DNA from: Frankia alni ACN14a
Lineage (GTDB): Bacteria; Actinomycetota; Actinomycetes; Frankiales; Frankiaceae
Direction: 5' to 3'
DNA length: 64,000 nucleotides
Assembly: GCF_000058485.1 (NCBI RefSeq)
Contig: NC_008278.1
Location: 5,016,962 to 5,080,961, forward strand
Position 1 is the stretch's first letter. Every line of letters begins with the position of its first letter. The notes beneath the pieces are model-generated. The model was not told where the DNA came from. It searched no databases and was given only the letters and a program-made list of their open reading frames with translations. This document shows, one piece after another, positions 17,650 through 25,676 of the stretch. The translations under genes and the position numbers were made by a program.

Positions 17650-18908
17650 GTCCTCCTCTTATCCGCGACCGGCTTCTCAGTCACTTCGTTGACGGCCGTA
17701 TGCAGGGCATCGGCGACGGAGGCGATGTCGTCGGCTGACGAGAAGGGATCTATGCCGAATCCGGAGCCGAGGTAGGAGTCGACCACTCCGACCGACAGGG
17801 CGACCGAACGGGCCAGGATATCGTCCGTACGCGGCAGCATGTGGGCACGGTAGCGGTGGGCCGTGGGATGTGCGGCGCACCCGAACGGGCATTCCGTTTT
17901 CGTCGGCATCCGCCGACCGAGCAACTGGGGCATGTTCCCGTAGTAGTGCCGCCCCGAGTTGATCAGGGTGGTGGAGCCGATCCGGGAACTCACGGCCTCG
18001 GCCACTGTGATCGACTCGAATCGGAGCACCAGGAGGGAGCAGCAGTCGCCGGCAGGGTCGTTGAGCCGCCGGCGGGCCACACCCGGTATCTCGCCGATCG
18101 CGTCGGTAAGTCGCTCCTTCTGTCGCCGGAGCGTGGCGAGGATGGTGTCGATCTTGCGGAGTTGGGCCAGGGCGACCGCTCCGCTCAGCTCGTGCATCCG
18201 CAGGTTCATTCCGAACAGCGAGTCAGCGTCGACCACGCCCTGGCGAAGAGGACGGAACCCGTGGTCGTGGAAGGCGAAGGCCCGCTCGTACACCTCGTCG
18301 TCCGCGCAGGTCAGCAGACCGCCGTCGCCGCCTGTGATGACCTTGAAGGGGTTGAGCGAGAAGGCGCCCGCCGCGCCGATCGTGCCGAGGCTGCGCCCCC
18401 GGTAGGAGCCGCCGCAGGCCTGGGCCACGTCCTCGACCAGGGCCAACCCGTGGGCGTCGGTGATTGCCCGCAGCTCGTCCATGGCGCAGGGCGCGCCCAG
18501 CATGTGCACGGCGATCACAGCCTTCGTCCTCGGAGTGATCCGACGGGCCACGTCCTCGGGGTCGAGGGTGAGGGACTCGTCGATCTCGGCGAGAACGGGA
18601 ACGGCCCCGCGGTGGACGACGGCGGCGATGGTGGCGACGAAGGTGTAACCGGGCACGATCACCTCGTCGCCCGGGCCAACACCGAGGGCGGCAAGCGATG
18701 CGAGGATCGCGGACGTTCCACTGTTGACGGCGATGCAGTGGCGGGCACCGAAGCGGTGTTCAATCTCGCGTTCGAGCGTGAACACCATCGACTCGTCGCC
18801 CGGATCCGCGACGTCGGAACGGTACCGGCTGAGGCGGCGACTGGTTAGCACGCGCTGCACCAACGCGGCCTCCTCCTCGCCGAGGAAAAACTGCCCTGGA
18901 CCCGACAT
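17646..18908 (-). CDS. DegT/DnrJ/EryC1-family aminotransferase
   Basis: This PLP-dependent aminotransferase (420 residues) transfers an amino group to a keto-sugar or keto-cyclitol. VNSGTSAILASLAALGVGPG is the cofactor-phosphate region, VEDVAQACGGSYRGRSLG holds the PLP Asp, and the Schiff-base Lys is in FSLNPFKVITGGDGG. The ATG at 18908 follows a clear AAAGGAGAG site. It lies in line with the cyclase, epimerase candidate and GMC oxidase genes, just as CetM accompanies CetA, CetB and CetL in the cetoniacytone cluster, so it probably installs the ring nitrogen that later carries the acyl group. Confidence 0.9.
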   Translation of the reverse strand: MSGPGQFFLGEEEAALVQRVLTSRRLSRYRSDVADPGDESMVFTLEREIEHRFGARHCIAVNSGTSAILASLAALGVGPGDEVIVPGYTFVATIAAVVHRGAVPVLAEIDESLTLDPEDVARRITPRTKAVIAVHMLGAPCAMDELRAITDAHGLALVEDVAQACGGSYRGRSLGTIGAAGAFSLNPFKVITGGDGGLLTCADDEVYERAFAFHDHGFRPLRQGVVDADSLFGMNLRMHELSGAVALAQLRKIDTILATLRRQKERLTDAIGEIPGVARRRLNDPAGDCCSLLVLRFESITVAEAVSSRIGSTTLINSGRHYYGNMPQLLGRRMPTKTECPFGCAAHPTAHRYRAHMLPRTDDILARSVALSVGVVDSYLGSGFGIDPFSSADDIASVADALHTAVNEVTEKPVADKRRT

Positions 18909-18934
18909 GTGCTCTCCTTTCTCCGCGCCCGGGG

Positions 18935-20443
18935 TTATCCGGTCGACAGGAGTCGATGACCGTTGTCGATGCTCCGATGGGTGTGGGAGAGAATGCCCCG
19001 GGCCGCCCGCAGCGCCATGGCCACGCTGGTCAGCGTCGGATTGCTTGCGCTGCCGGTCGGGATCAGGCCGTTGCCGCCGAGATACAGGTTGTCAATGCCC
19101 CAGACCCTCGCGTCGGGGTCGACCACGCTCGTGTCCGCGTCTGTTCCCATCCGAACGGTCCCCGTGACGTGCAGCGGCGGTGCGGGCACCACGAAGCGGG
19201 GCGGAGAAGCCGGCAGATGACCCCCGAGAGCGCGGGTCGCCCGGCGGAGATCGACCATCATCGACCACTGGCGCGCCAGATCATTGCTGCTGAGAGAGAA
19301 CTCGAACTCCGGCTGCGGCATCCCGAAGATGTCCCGGGTGGTATCCGAGAAGAGCAGCCGGTTCTCGGGCCGTGGATCGACGAGCCCGAACCACCGTAGA
19401 TCGACGACCGAACTGCTGTCGATCCCCCGGTGCGGTTCCACGTCGTCGTAGGGCAGGTCTCGATGGATCTGGCAGTGCCAGGGACGTCCCTCGGAGACGG
19501 GGATCCACACATTGGGGTCGGGGTCCTGCTCCGGAGCCGTTCCCGGATCACTCGGGAGTACTGTCTGGGCGAAGGCGACTGGCTGCTCGGTCAAATAACG
19601 CCCGAGCGCGTCAGGGCGGACACCGGAGGCGTACAGCAGCTGCGGCGTGAGCACGGCGCCACAGGCGATGATGTACGTTTCTGCCTCGACCCGGATGTTC
19701 CGCCAGCGCGTGTGGTCCTCGATCTCGGCGTACTCGATCCGCGTGCCGCCGGCAGCCGGCTGGAGGCGGCGGCACAGATGCTGCTCACGTAGTGAGAACT
19801 CGCCCCGTTCATGGGAGCCGTCGGCGAGCGGGCCCAGAATCGTGTCGGCTCCGCTCCACCGCACCAGCCGGGGATTGTCGGTGCGGCGCTGCGCCGCCAG
19901 GGGGAGATGCTGGACCCCGTAGGGTTCGGGCAGGTCGCTGTACTCCCTGCTGAGTGCGTCGAGCACAGTCTGGTGGCCAACTGAATCCGCCGACAGATCA
20001 GTGCGCGTGCCCAGCAGCATTTCCGCCTGTCCGTAGAACTCCTCCCAGTCGGCAGCCGGGATGCAACCGGCACGTTCCACGGTCGGGTGGTGCCGCGGAG
20101 TCACCCCGGTCCAGTGCGTGGCCATCCCGCCGACCGCGTAGGTCACGAGGGCGGAGTCGATCCTGGCCGGGAGGTCTCCCGGCTGGTCGATGCGATCCGG
20201 TGGGGAGGGCGACAGTCGCTGCAGATGGCCGCTGACCAGGTTGCCGTATCGCTCGACGTCCCGCTGGTAGAGGAAGGTGTTCCGCAGATGCTCTCCCGGC
20301 CGGCCGGACAGCTGCGGTCCGGCGTCGACCATGAGCACGCTCTGACCGCCCTCGACGAGGATCCGGGCGAACGTACAGCCCACCGGTCCGGATCCCACGA
20401 TCAGTGCATCGACCCTGAGGCGGTCGTCGCGCTGTTGTGCCAT
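18935..20443 (-). CDS. GMC / pyranose-oxidase-like flavoprotein
   Basis: The 502-residue protein starts with an FAD motif (ALIVGSGPVGCTFARILVEG) and ends with the GMC active-site pair: His in PPLHVTGTVRMG and Asn in GSASNPTLTSVAMALRAARG. Length and motifs resemble pyranose 2-oxidase-type GMC enzymes more than choline dehydrogenases. In the cetoniacytone cluster a pyranose oxidase homologue (CetL) is proposed to oxidise a ring hydroxyl to the ketone used for transamination. The same task before the DegT enzyme is likely here. The start codon has a strong AAAGGAGACG site 36 bases after the preceding cupin stop. Confidence 0.85.
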   Translation of the reverse strand: MAQQRDDRLRVDALIVGSGPVGCTFARILVEGGQSVLMVDAGPQLSGRPGEHLRNTFLYQRDVERYGNLVSGHLQRLSPSPPDRIDQPGDLPARIDSALVTYAVGGMATHWTGVTPRHHPTVERAGCIPAADWEEFYGQAEMLLGTRTDLSADSVGHQTVLDALSREYSDLPEPYGVQHLPLAAQRRTDNPRLVRWSGADTILGPLADGSHERGEFSLREQHLCRRLQPAAGGTRIEYAEIEDHTRWRNIRVEAETYIIACGAVLTPQLLYASGVRPDALGRYLTEQPVAFAQTVLPSDPGTAPEQDPDPNVWIPVSEGRPWHCQIHRDLPYDDVEPHRGIDSSSVVDLRWFGLVDPRPENRLLFSDTTRDIFGMPQPEFEFSLSSNDLARQWSMMVDLRRATRALGGHLPASPPRFVVPAPPLHVTGTVRMGTDADTSVVDPDARVWGIDNLYLGGNGLIPTGSASNPTLTSVAMALRAARGILSHTHRSIDNGHRLLSTG

Positions 20444-20479
20444 CGGACGTCTCCTTTCCTCTCGTCGGTCGGGACTGGT

Positions 20480-20866
20480 TCACGAGACGGGGGCGCGAGG
20501 CGGCAGGCTTCGGCTTATCGAGGCGGGCATCATCGCGAGAAGCAGCAGCTCCAGCGGAGTATCAAAAGGCGCGCGCCAGTGGCCGCGGGCCGTCTGCGGA
20601 CAGATGAGCAGGTCGCCCGTGTGCACCGGCCGGGCACCTGATCCAGCGTCAAGGTACGTCCCCTCACCGGCAAGCACGAACCAGACCTCCTCGATCTCAT
20701 CCCGACCGCGACCATCGAGGGAGGCACCCGGTGCGAGCCGGGCGTAGTCGAACGACTCGCACTCGCTGTACAGCATTCCTCGCCGACCAAGGCAACGCCA
20801 GGCGGTCTCGCCGATACCGTCGTCCACGGACAGGGTGAGGCCGCCGGAAATGCTGGACACGATCAT
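20480..20866 (-). CDS. Small cupin-like protein, type A, copy 2
   Basis: This 128-residue cupin-fold protein starts MIVSSISGGLTLSVDDG and is clearly homologous to the protein at 21569-21964 (shared ETAWRCLGRRGMLYSECESF-like start, EEVWFVLAGEG strand, GDLLICPQ-type motif). The classical HxH motif is poorly kept: the first motif has ARLAPGASLDGRGRDEIEEV with few His. Metal binding is therefore uncertain and it may be a partner subunit. The ATG overlaps the stop of the fused bicupin by 4 bases. Its function in cluster 1 is unknown. Confidence 0.75.
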   Translation of the reverse strand: MIVSSISGGLTLSVDDGIGETAWRCLGRRGMLYSECESFDYARLAPGASLDGRGRDEIEEVWFVLAGEGTYLDAGSGARPVHTGDLLICPQTARGHWRAPFDTPLELLLLAMMPASISRSLPPRAPVS

Positions 20867-21576
20867 CTTTTCCTGCCCGGTGTCAACTCGACGGCAAGAC
20901 TGACGACAAAGAACTCCAGGCCCTCGCGGCCGGCCTCCACCCTGATGCTGCCGTGGAAGGGCACGCTCACCGAGACGCCCTGCCGCAGGCGAACGGAAGT
21001 CGAGGCGTTTGCCGCTACTCCAGCGCCGCTCAACGTGTACAGAACATGTTCCTCGGCGTCGGCCAGGAGTGATTCGCTCGCGCCCGGATCCAGCCGGACC
21101 AGTCTGGCCCGGCGCAGCGGGCCGGAAAGCACTTCCGTAGGGTCGATCTCGCCGGCCTCGCGCATCCTGATCACAGCCGCTCCAGCGCCGGGTGGTCCGG
21201 GTCGTGCGGTGCCCAGCACCGGACCCGGCACTTCCGTTACAAGCCAGACGAGCTCGTCCGAACCCGCATTGCGCAGACCATGCCGGGTTCCGAGCGCGGT
21301 CAACACCACGTCACCCGCGGTGACGAACCGATCTCGGCCGTCGATCGTCATCACGCCCGCGCCAGAGACGATGTAGTCGAGTTGCTCGGTGCGGCTGTGC
21401 AGATGTTCTCCGCTGGCTCCCCCGGGGGGCAGCCAGGCCCATTCCACCGCCTCCCAGGGCCCGAACATGTTGTTGCGGCGGGCCAGACACTTCCACTGCG
21501 CGCGCTTTTCGCCGCCGTGCATTCCGTAGACGAACGAGGGGTCGTCCACGGTGGTTGTCACGACCCGGTCAACCAT
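20863..21576 (-). CDS. Bicupin, fused form (type B, copy 2)
   Basis: The 237-residue protein contains two parts. The first half (FGPWEAVEWAWLPPGGASGE, HLHSRTEQLDYIVSGAG, LGTRHGLRNAG) is a cupin with HxH, Glu and His ligands. The second half (VIRMREAGEIDPTEVLSGPL onward) is a second beta-barrel lacking these ligands. The two halves match the separate proteins at 22308-22700 and 21981-22286. The ATG at 21576 follows GGAGGCCCTC; a much longer frame upstream is only the shadow of the neighbouring gene. It overlaps the preceding type A cupin by 8 bases. The first half could be an active metalloenzyme and the second a structural or substrate-binding domain. Confidence 0.8.
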   Translation of the reverse strand: MVDRVVTTTVDDPSFVYGMHGGEKRAQWKCLARRNNMFGPWEAVEWAWLPPGGASGEHLHSRTEQLDYIVSGAGVMTIDGRDRFVTAGDVVLTALGTRHGLRNAGSDELVWLVTEVPGPVLGTARPGPPGAGAAVIRMREAGEIDPTEVLSGPLRRARLVRLDPGASESLLADAEEHVLYTLSGAGVAANASTSVRLRQGVSVSVPFHGSIRVEAGREGLEFFVVSLAVELTPGRKR

Positions 21577-21964
21577 GAGGGCCTCCAGTACGCGGGGTTC
21601 GAGGACTGCGCACGGGCAGTTGTCGGGAGACGGCGGCAGGCAGGACCGCGAGGCCCAGAAGCTCGAGCGAGCTCTCGGTGTCGCTGCGCAGCCAGCCGCC
21701 CGGGCCGCCGGCCCACAGGACGAGATCGCCCGGACGCACCGGTATCCAGCGGTCAGCGTCATCACGGAAATGACCATGACCATCGAGCACGAACCACGCC
21801 TCCTCGACGCCGCTGCGGCCGCGGCCGTCACGGACGGCGCCGAGTCCCAGCCGCATGTAGTCGATGGCCTCGCATTCGCAGTGCAGCATTCCGCGGCGGG
21901 CAAGACAGCGCCAGCCGATGTCGCCCGCGGTCGTGCTGAGACCGAGCACGGTCGAAACAATCAC
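21569..21964 (-). CDS. Small cupin-like protein, type A, copy 1
   Basis: This 131-residue homologue of the protein at 20480-20866 starts at a GTG (21964) preceded by an ideal GGAGG six bases away. That start gives MIVSTVLGLSTTAGDIGWRC, which aligns with the start of its paralogue. Core strands are CECEAIDYMRLGLG, EEAWFVLDGHG and PVRPGDLVLWAGG. As in the paralogue, few metal-ligand His residues are visible. It lies between the split and the fused bicupin genes and ends inside the start of the fused one. Its function is unknown. Confidence 0.75.
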   Translation of the reverse strand: MIVSTVLGLSTTAGDIGWRCLARRGMLHCECEAIDYMRLGLGAVRDGRGRSGVEEAWFVLDGHGHFRDDADRWIPVRPGDLVLWAGGPGGWLRSDTESSLELLGLAVLPAAVSRQLPVRSPRTPRTGGPHG

Positions 21965-21980
21965 GTCGACCTCCGGTGTC

Positions 21981-22286
21981 TCAGGGCACGCTGAGGCTGG
22001 CGATGAACAGCTCCAGCCCCTCCGCGCCCGCCTCGGCGGTGACACTGCTGCCGAGCGGCAGAGTCAGGGCCACGCCACGCTTCAACGGCACGGTCGTGGA
22101 GCCGGTCACGGCACTTCCGCTTCCGTCGACCGTGAACAGGGTGTGCTCCTCGGTGTCCGCGACCAACGTCGTGCGTTCACCCGGCGCAAGCCGGGGCAGA
22201 CGGATCCGGCCCAGCGGCCCGCTGAGGAATTCACCCGCGTCGATCTCACGCACCTCGCGAAGATTGATCACAATGGAGTTTGCCAC
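21981..22286 (-). CDS. Stand-alone second half of the type B bicupin (copy 1)
   Basis: This 101-residue protein starts at a GTG after GAGGGGTGAAC. It aligns with the C-terminal half of the fused bicupin: REVREIDAGEFLSGPLGRIR against MREAGEIDPTEVLSGPLRRA, then ADTEEHTLFTVDGSG against ADAEEHVLYTLSGAG. It lacks HxH metal ligands. It lies 21 bases after the stand-alone first half, so the two probably form a complex equivalent to the fused protein. Confidence 0.8.
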   Translation of the reverse strand: MANSIVINLREVREIDAGEFLSGPLGRIRLPRLAPGERTTLVADTEEHTLFTVDGSGSAVTGSTTVPLKRGVALTLPLGSSVTAEAGAEGLELFIASLSVP

Positions 22287-22307
22287 CGTTCACCCCTCAG
22301 ATCGGTA

Positions 22308-22700
22308 CTACTGCCGGAAACCAGACAGGGCCGCGGTCGCCGCCGGCCCCAGCACCTCGATGACGAGCCAGCCCAGTTCGTGTCGGCCCGTGTTCCGCAG
22401 GCCATGGACCGTGCCGAGACCGGTGAGAACAAGGTCGCCAGCACCGACGGGATGATTTTTCCCGTCGATGGTCATCACACCAGTGCCAAACACGATGAAG
22501 TACAGCTCCTCGGTGCGGCTGTGAAGATGCTCGCCGCTGACCCCGGCGGGGGGTAGCCACGCAAACTCCACCGCCTCCCAGGGCCCGAAGAGACTGCTTC
22601 TGCGGACAAGACACTTCCACCGCGAAAGCCCGGCGGCACCGTGGACACCATGGACGTATGACGGTTCGTCGAGGTCCGCAACGACTGCTGCCTCGGTCAA
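22308..22700 (-). CDS. Stand-alone first half of the type B bicupin (copy 1)
   Basis: This 130-residue cupin starts at a TTG (22700) preceded by AAGGAGG about ten bases away; a longer frame with a non-family leader exists. It contains FGPWEAVEFAWLPPAGVSGE, HLHSRTEELYFIVFGTG and GLGTVHGLRNTG with the two His, Glu and final His expected for a metal-binding cupin. It matches the N-terminal half of the fused bicupin almost motif for motif. It is the first cupin after the carrier protein gene in the operon. Confidence 0.8.
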   Translation of the reverse strand: MTEAAVVADLDEPSYVHGVHGAAGLSRWKCLVRRSSLFGPWEAVEFAWLPPAGVSGEHLHSRTEELYFIVFGTGVMTIDGKNHPVGAGDLVLTGLGTVHGLRNTGRHELGWLVIEVLGPAATAALSGFRQ

Positions 22701-22740
22701 TTCCTTTTCCCTCCTTCGGACGCTCGCGGAAGGATGGTGA

Positions 22741-23001
22741 CTAGCGCGCCCGCAGGCTGTCGAGATACGCAAGCCAATCACTGAGAGTGGGCGCGGAGGC
22801 CAGTTCCTCGAAGGCCACGGGAAAGCCCGCGCGACGCCAGCGACCTACCATGCGCATGATCTCGATCGAGGTCAGCCCGAGCAGGATGAGATTGACATCA
22901 GGCGGGACGTCCTCGGGCGGGCTCCCGATCAACTTCGCGATCATCTCTCGTAGCTCCGGCTCGCCCGGCAGGTCCGTGGTTGCCTTGGAATTGGTCGCCA
23001 T
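22741..23001 (-). CDS. Aryl/acyl carrier protein
   Basis: This 86-residue carrier protein has the phosphopantetheine site LGLTSIEIMRM (Ser45), close to the GLDSIR-like sites of aryl carrier proteins. It starts at an ATG with a strong GAGGAGGG site and overlaps the end of the AMP-ligase gene by 104 bases. The ligase should load it with salicylate, and the KAS III-like protein should move the aroyl group on. The halogenase could act on the carrier-bound aryl group (inference). Confidence 0.9.
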   Translation of the reverse strand: MATNSKATTDLPGEPELREMIAKLIGSPPEDVPPDVNLILLGLTSIEIMRMVGRWRRAGFPVAFEELASAPTLSDWLAYLDSLRAR

Positions 23002-24631
23002 GTTCGCCCTCCTCGTGGGCTGTCGATGGCCGGTCCCGGCTGGTCATAGACGCCAACGCCTTCTTGTCGATCTTTCCCAGCGGTGTGACGGGGAGTTCGT
23101 CGACGAACTCGACCTGGTCGGGAAACTTGTACTCGGCCAGTCCGCGCTGCTGAAGACCCTGGTTGAGCTCGTGCCGTGACGGGCGCGTGCCGGCCGTGAC
23201 GAGAAAGGCGCCGATTCGTTCGCCAAGCAGCTCGTCGGGAAGGCCGACGACGGCAGCACGCAGTATCCCCGGAAGGGTGAGCAGGTGTTCCTCCAGCTCC
23301 GCCGCCGAGGTCTTGTTGCCGCCGCGGATCACGACGTCCTTGATCCTTCCTTCGATGACCAGATCGCCGTTCGCGGTCAGGCGGGCAAGGTCACCGGTGC
23401 GGTAGAAGCCGTCGGCCGTGAATGCACGGGTGTTGTGCTCGGCGGCGCGGTAGTAGCCCCGCAGGGTGTACGGCCCGCGGACAAGGAGTTCACCCACCTC
23501 TCCGCCGGGCAGATCCCGCTCGTCCTCGCCGACGATCCGAATCTCGTCCTCCTCGGACAGCGGCGTGCCAGTCGTACCAAGGACCGTCTCCGGAGGATCG
23601 CCCTGCCTGGTGAGGGTAAGCAGACCCTCGGCCATGCCGAAGACCTGCTGCAGCTCGCAGCCGAAGGCGGGGCCGATCCGTTCGACAAGAGATCGCGCAG
23701 GCCGCGCGCCGCCGAGCTGCACCAGGCGCAGGCTCGACAGGTCACGGGTGTTCCACTCCGTCGCCTCCAGCCACAGCTGGGCGAGGGTGGGGACCAGAGA
23801 GGTCACGGTGACCCGGCATCGCTCGATCGTGGCGAAGCAGTCGTCGGTGGTGGGATCGTCTGCCAGCACGACGGTGCCCCCGGACAGCAACGTTCCGATG
23901 ACGCCGGGACAACCCCAGGTGAAGTTGAACTCCAGCGGCAGCACCGCCAGGTAGACGTCCGCCGCGGTGAAGCCGATAAGGTCCGCCGTCGCGCGGCACT
24001 GGTAGGCGTAGTCGTCGTGCGTGCGCGGGATGATCTTCGGGATGGCCGTCGTTCCGCCGGAAAGCAGGAAGAACGCAACATCCGATGCGTCCTGCTCCGG
24101 AAGCCTCCCGGCTTCGCCGTCCACAGTGGACAGATCGATGAGGTCGTCACCCGCGTCGCCGAGGGCGAACAGCAACCTCAGGCCGTGTGTACCCGCCCGA
24201 ATCTCCCGGGCCAGCGCTGGGTGATCAAATCCTCGGTGGCGCCCGGGAAACACGTAGGCGGCGGCGCCGGTGATGTCGCACAGGTACGCGATCTCCCGCG
24301 ACCGGTGCGCCGTCAGCGCGAACACGGGCTTGGCCCCGAGCCGAAACAACGCGAAGCAGGTGGCCACGAACTCCGGCACGTTGGGGAGTTGCACCACGAC
24401 CCGCTCGCCGGCGCGCAGGCCGTGGCCCGCGAAACCGCCGGCCAGCCGGTCGACCCAACGGTCGAGCTGGGCATAGGAGATTCGGCGCCCGCCGTGCACC
24501 AGGGCGGGAGCCGGCCCGTGCCGCTCCGCCGCGGTGCGCAGCAGCCCGCCCAGCGACTCCCCACGCCATAGGCCCCGTGACCGGTAGCGCTCGGCCGCCT
24601 CATCCGGCCACGGAATGCATCCGGCCAGCAC
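22898..24631 (-). CDS. Salicylate-type aryl-AMP ligase (DhbE/YbtE family)
   Basis: This stand-alone adenylation enzyme activates an ortho-hydroxy aromatic acid and loads it on a carrier protein. LLSGGTTAIPKIIPRTHDDY is the A3 P-loop, QQVFGMAEG the A5 region, YRTGDLARL A7 and the terminal Lys is in PLGKIDKKAL. In the pocket, NFTWGC aligns N236 with Asn235 of DhbE, which binds the 2-hydroxyl. It aligns C241 with Ser240, a position reported as Ser for 2,3-dihydroxybenzoate and Cys for salicylate enzymes. Salicylate is therefore predicted. The GTG at 24631 follows GGAGGGCTGAC directly behind the KAS III stop. The last 35 or so residues are non-family and overlap the carrier gene. Confidence 0.9.
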   Translation of the reverse strand: MLAGCIPWPDEAAERYRSRGLWRGESLGGLLRTAAERHGPAPALVHGGRRISYAQLDRWVDRLAGGFAGHGLRAGERVVVQLPNVPEFVATCFALFRLGAKPVFALTAHRSREIAYLCDITGAAAYVFPGRHRGFDHPALAREIRAGTHGLRLLFALGDAGDDLIDLSTVDGEAGRLPEQDASDVAFFLLSGGTTAIPKIIPRTHDDYAYQCRATADLIGFTAADVYLAVLPLEFNFTWGCPGVIGTLLSGGTVVLADDPTTDDCFATIERCRVTVTSLVPTLAQLWLEATEWNTRDLSSLRLVQLGGARPARSLVERIGPAFGCELQQVFGMAEGLLTLTRQGDPPETVLGTTGTPLSEEDEIRIVGEDERDLPGGEVGELLVRGPYTLRGYYRAAEHNTRAFTADGFYRTGDLARLTANGDLVIEGRIKDVVIRGGNKTSAAELEEHLLTLPGILRAAVVGLPDELLGERIGAFLVTAGTRPSRHELNQGLQQRGLAEYKFPDQVEFVDELPVTPLGKIDKKALASMTSRDRPSTAHEEGEHGDQFQGNHGPAGRAGATRDDREVDREPARGRPA

Positions 24632-24632
24632 G

Positions 24633-25676
24633 TCAGCCCTCCACGATCGGTTCACAGGGCGTGAGGATCTCCACCACCGCGCAGCCGGCACACGCACCGG
24701 CGCCCGCGCTGACCAACAGCACACGGTCGCCAGGGACCACCTGGCCGGTCGTCCACAGGTGTTCCAGGCCGAGGAGGACCTCCGTGACGCTGGCGTGTCC
24801 GACCTGGCGGATGTACTCCCAGACCCCGCGATCGAGATCGACGCCGAGCGGTTCGAGGAACAACGTCTCGAGCCCGTCCCGGTTGAACCCGGGATGCGCG
24901 ACTCTGGTGATCTCGTCGAGAGTGAGACCTGCCTCCTTCAGTGTGAGCTCGGTGACCGCGGCCACCGCGTCGCCGAAATGACCGATTGGCGGTGCGATTC
25001 CCTGTGCCCACTGCTGACGCATGAAATCGCGGCGGCTCTCGAAGTCGAGTGGCCGCCCAGTGGTTATGCCGGGCGGGAACAACGGCTCGTCCCCTCGATC
25101 CAGAGCCTCCATCCGCGACTCGGACATCGACCTGATGGCGAGAAGCCTGGCGAAGCCGTCGATCCGGGACAGCACGACGGACGATGCGGAATCGGCCAGC
25201 ACGAAGGCCGATGACGACCGCCAGCGGTCGACGAGCGGCGTGGAGAAGTTGTCCGCCGCCGTGACCAGCGCGGCGGGGTGGGAGGAGTTCGCGACCAGTC
25301 GGTTCGCACCAGCCTCGATCGCGGCCAGCATGCCCAGGCAGGCCTGCCGGATCTCCACGGCCGGCACCGGGCGGTCCAGGGTCTTCCGCAGGATGTAGTG
25401 CGACGGTGACCATCCTTCCGGACCCTGATGGTGGGTGTAGCTGTGCAGGAGGATCCCGAAGTCGTCCTCGTCGAGTCCCGAGCGGCGGACTGCGGTACGG
25501 GCGGCAGCAACGGCCATGTCGGGGGCAGGCACCGACCCGCCGACCGCAACCGAGACGATGCCCGACCTTCGCCGGGTGGCCTCCTCGTACCAGCCCTGTG
25601 CCACCGCGTGATCGGTACTGACCCGCTCCGGCACGATGCTGCCGATTCCGGCGAGGTAAAGGCCCTCGGTCCTCAT
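24633..25676 (-). CDS. KAS III-like acyltransferase
   Basis: This thiolase-fold protein of 347 residues resembles FabH. The nucleophile is Cys113 in RQACLGMLAAIEAG and the His is His261 in VAHPGFNRD. The third catalytic residue, normally Asn, is His294 in QVGHASVTEV. KAS III relatives in antibiotic clusters (ChlB3, PtmR and CerJ types) transfer acyl or methylsalicyl groups from a carrier protein to a sugar or cyclitol instead of making a C-C bond. Placed between salicylate synthase and salicylate ligase genes, this one probably transfers salicyl to the aminocyclitol. It overlaps the salicylate synthase stop by 4 bases. Confidence 0.85.
   Translation of the reverse strand: MRTEGLYLAGIGSIVPERVSTDHAVAQGWYEEATRRRSGIVSVAVGGSVPAPDMAVAAARTAVRRSGLDEDDFGILLHSYTHHQGPEGWSPSHYILRKTLDRPVPAVEIRQACLGMLAAIEAGANRLVANSSHPAALVTAADNFSTPLVDRWRSSSAFVLADSASSVVLSRIDGFARLLAIRSMSESRMEALDRGDEPLFPPGITTGRPLDFESRRDFMRQQWAQGIAPPIGHFGDAVAAVTELTLKEAGLTLDEITRVAHPGFNRDGLETLFLEPLGVDLDRGVWEYIRQVGHASVTEVLLGLEHLWTTGQVVPGDRVLLVSAGAGACAGCAVVEILTPCEPIVEG

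Noticed and set aside
20863-21960. 365-residue version of the fused bicupin
   Set aside because: The first 128 residues are the wrong-frame reading of the neighbouring cupin; the ATG at 21576 with GGAGG is the real start.
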